Assembly: GCA_947177675.1 (NCBI GenBank)
Contig: CAMWVK010000077.1
Location: 1-6,998, forward strand
DNA from: an uncultured Mucispirillum sp.
GTDB taxonomy: Bacteria > Chrysiogenota > Deferribacteres > Deferribacterales > Mucispirillaceae
Direction of reading: 5' to 3'
Length of the DNA: 6,998 nt
The notes under the pieces are model-generated. The model saw only the letters and a list, made by a program, of their open reading frames with translations, searched no databases and had not been told where the DNA came from. Both the position numbers and the translations under genes were made by a program. Positions 5,388-6,998 of this stretch are shown here, in pieces. How positions within the stretch are numbered: the stretch's first letter is position 1; every line of letters starts with the position of its first letter.

Positions 5388-6836
5388 ATGAATGCTGATA
5401 ATAAGGTTATGCCTAATAGTCTTGAAGCAGAACAGGCTGTTATTGCATCTATACTTATTGATAATGCTGTTGCAGAAGAAATCATAAACCATTTAAAAGC
5501 AGATGATTTTTATCAGCCTGCCCATAGAGTAATACTTTCTTCACTGTATAATCTTTATAAAAAAGGTCAGGCACTTGATTTAGTTACACTTTTCAGCCAG
5601 CTAACAGATGAAAATAATATAGAAAAAGCTGGAGGAATTGAATATATTTCTGAGCTTGTAAACAATGTGCCAAATGCAGCAAATGCAGATAAGTATATAG
5701 AAATATTAAAAGAAAAAGCAATACTTCGCAGTCTAATTAGTGCGGGAAGTTCTATATCAAGTTTGGGATATGTTGTAGCAGAAGATGTGGAAAAATTAAT
5801 AGATAAAGCTCAAGATATTACCTCTAACTTAGGTGATGCAGCAAATCTTAGACGCTTTGTAGAGCCTATAAGTAATGTTCTTGAAAGACATCAAGAACAG
5901 TTAAATAAAATACAGCAGGAAAACCAGTTTGGTAATAAAGATATAACTGGAGTTCCATCTGGCTTTGATGCTCTTGATAAGTTTACAAATGGTTTCCAAA
6001 AATCAGATCTTATTGTTACAGCAGGCAGACCTGGTATGGGTAAAACAGCCTTTGGTTTAAGTGTGCTTTTAAATGCTGCCAAATTTGGCAAAACATGTGC
6101 TTTTTTCTCTCTTGAAATGAGTTCAGAATCACTTGTGAGAAGGCTTATTTCTGCAATAGCTCATATTGGACAGAAAACTTTAAGGACAGGTAATTTTACA
6201 AGTGATGAAATAGAAAGATATTTAGAAGCTAATAATGAACTTGAAAAACTGCCTATATATCTTGATGACACCCCAGCAATAACTGTAAACCAAATTAAGG
6301 CAAAATGCAGAAAGCTTTATAATGCAGGCACACTTGATATTATATTTGTTGATTATCTGCAGATTATGGGTTATGCAAAAAACCTGCAGAACAGGGAACA
6401 GCAGATATCAGAAATCTCCCGTTCATTAAAAAGCATGGCAAAGGAATTTAATGTGCCTGTTATTGCTCTTGCACAGGTTAACAGAAATGTAGAAAAATCT
6501 GATAATAAAAGACCAAGACTTTCAGATTTAAGGGAATCTGGTGCAATAGAGCAGGATGCAGATATTATTATGTTTTTATACAGAGATAAAGTATATAACC
6601 CTGATACAGCATATAAAAATGTGGCAGAAATAATTATAGAAAAACACAGAAACGGCGAGCAGGGCACAGCCTATGTGGAATTTAATGCTGCATATACCCA
6701 TTTTGATAAAGATATACCTGTAGACCAGAAAGAAATGGAAGCATTGGCACGCTCAACTATTAAAAAAGCAAGAACAAGCACATCTAGAAAAACAAACAGT
6801 CGTAAAATCTCTGATGATGGAGAAGTGTTAGAATAA
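5388..6836 (+). CDS. dnaB: Replicative DNA helicase
   Basis: Hexameric ATP-driven helicase that unwinds the replication fork and recruits primase. The 482-residue protein has the N-terminal DnaB domain (about 8-110, opening with PNSLEAEQAVIASILID), a linker helix, and the RecA-like C-terminal ATPase domain (about 185-445). Walker A is GRPGMGKT (213-220). The catalytic Glu243 is in FSLEMS. Walker B is IIFVDYLQIM (318-327). RESGAIEQDAD follows at 382-392, and EKHRNG (418-423) includes the likely arginine finger, Arg421. A basic, low-complexity tail covers about 456-482. The length leaves no room for an intein. AAGGAG at 5376-5381 is six bases before the ATG. The gene follows rplI, a widely conserved adjacency, and may also have its own promoter in the gap. 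Its stop is only eight bases from the proposed end of an insertion sequence, so its normal downstream neighbours may have been displaced. Confidence 0.97.
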   Translation: MNADNKVMPNSLEAEQAVIASILIDNAVAEEIINHLKADDFYQPAHRVILSSLYNLYKKGQALDLVTLFSQLTDENNIEKAGGIEYISELVNNVPNAANADKYIEILKEKAILRSLISAGSSISSLGYVVAEDVEKLIDKAQDITSNLGDAANLRRFVEPISNVLERHQEQLNKIQQENQFGNKDITGVPSGFDALDKFTNGFQKSDLIVTAGRPGMGKTAFGLSVLLNAAKFGKTCAFFSLEMSSESLVRRLISAIAHIGQKTLRTGNFTSDEIERYLEANNELEKLPIYLDDTPAITVNQIKAKCRKLYNAGTLDIIFVDYLQIMGYAKNLQNREQQISEISRSLKSMAKEFNVPVIALAQVNRNVEKSDNKRPRLSDLRESGAIEQDADIIMFLYRDKVYNPDTAYKNVAEIIIEKHRNGEQGTAYVEFNAAYTHFDKDIPVDQKEMEALARSTIKKARTSTSRKTNSRKISDDGEVLE

Positions 6837-6875
6837 TAAATTAAGGCTCTAGACCAGCATCTTTTTTTACTATTG

Positions 6876-6915
6876 AAAAAAAGTCTTTCTAAAAGCAATA
6901 GAAAGTTGTCTTTTT
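6876..6915. terminator. Candidate bidirectional terminator between dnaB and the transposase
   Basis: CTTTCTA (6885-6891) pairs perfectly with TAGAAAG (6899-6905) around a 7-base loop. The stem is bordered by seven As on the left (6876-6882) and by TTGTCTTTTT on the right. Read on the minus strand, the stem is followed by ACTTTTTTT, a good T-tract for ending the transposase transcript. Read on the plus strand, it could end the dnaB transcript. The stem is GC-poor. If the element boundary at 6845 is right, dnaB may now use a terminator carried by the insertion. Confidence 0.5.
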
Positions 6916-6998
6916 ATAATTAAATCTAACCACATTTTCTTTCAAATGCAGGATAAATTTTTCATCAGTAAGACCATTAAATTTAGACAGTCTTCTCT
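6889..6998 (-). CDS. Transposase C-terminal fragment, IS1595/ISXO2-like (partial)
   Basis: Read on the minus strand from 6996 to a TAG at 6889-6891, this frame gives 35 residues that include RRLSKFNG, then TDEKFILHLKE and VVRFNYKK. This pattern (K-R-x-x-K-F-N-G, then a spaced H-L-K-E and R-[FY]-N) is the characteristic end of ISXO2-like DDE transposases, just after their N-x-x-E-x-F-W motif, which would lie beyond the window edge. The gene's start is outside the window. The tail is ambiguous. The frame ends at YCF-stop, but 15 further in-frame codons (KDFFSIVKKDAGLEP) reach a TAA at 6841-6843. A one-base slip in a five-A run would instead give RQLSIAFRKTFFQ and a stop at 6870-6872. The end may therefore be natural or slightly decayed. 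The gene points toward dnaB (convergent). Confidence 0.72.
   Translation of the reverse strand, partial: RRLSKFNGLTDEKFILHLKENVVRFNYKKTTFYCF

Larger units (their letters stand above)
6845..6998 (-). mobile_element. End of an IS1595-family-like insertion sequence (partial)
   Basis: The tail of a transposase on the minus strand runs in from the right edge. Its stop is followed by a short AT-rich end and by GGCTCTAGACC at 6845-6855. IS1595-family elements typically begin with GG and make 8-base target duplications. Exactly eight bases, TAAATTAA (6837-6844), separate the dnaB stop from this GG, so I infer that the element boundary is at 6845 and that these eight bases are one target-site copy. 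The other terminal repeat is outside the window, so the boundary is unproved. Confidence 0.5.

Noticed and set aside
5388..6836. Intein in dnaB or recA, common hosts of such elements
   Set aside because: Both proteins are of normal length, with Walker motifs and following blocks uninterrupted.

Overview
This window is a compact, all-plus-strand block of bacterial housekeeping genes from an AT-rich genome. It holds seven complete genes, psd, pssA, leuA, recA, recX, rplI and dnaB, and at its right edge the tail of a minus-strand insertion sequence. A gene for phosphatidylethanolamine synthesis (Psd/PssA), strong AT bias, short gene spacing and good Shine-Dalgarno sites suggest a Gram-negative, anaerobe-like lineage. 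From general impression I would guess the Deferribacterota (a Mucispirillum-like organism). No rRNA or other marker in the window proves this, so treat the taxon as tentative.

Layout. Bases 1-331 carry no convincing gene. They hold a hairpin plus T-tract that may end an upstream transcript, repeated GGTAAAATTTATT words and possible promoter elements. Bases 332-3306 form one likely transcription unit: psd (short, pyruvoyl-type phosphatidylserine decarboxylase), pssA (CDP-diacylglycerol-serine phosphatidyltransferase) and leuA (2-isopropylmalate synthase). The gaps in this unit are only 19 and 13 bases. PssA makes phosphatidylserine and Psd decarboxylates it to phosphatidylethanolamine; LeuA is the first committed step of leucine synthesis. 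A 79-base gap with an imperfect dyad, a possible SOS-type operator, precedes recA.

Bases 3386-5336 are recA, recX and rplI, joined by two TAATG stop/start overlaps, so recombinase, recombinase modulator and ribosomal protein L9 are probably translationally coupled. A 51-base gap then holds a perfect extended -10 motif inside a perfect 11-bp inverted repeat, just before the dnaB ribosome binding site. dnaB (replicative helicase) follows. The common rplI-dnaB adjacency is kept, but the usual rpsF/ssb/rpsR partners are absent and recA-recX stands in their place.

Eight bases after the dnaB stop there is a GG that I propose as the end of an insertion sequence. Beyond it, in reverse orientation, is the C-terminal tail of an IS1595/ISXO2-type transposase and a bidirectional terminator-like hairpin.

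I do not see a new defence or biosynthetic system here. The best leads are a Ser-Ser in place of the Gly-Ser self-cleavage site of Psd, the recA upstream dyad, the promoter/hairpin before dnaB, the unusual recA-recX-rplI-dnaB arrangement, and the transposon end with a predicted 8-base target duplication.
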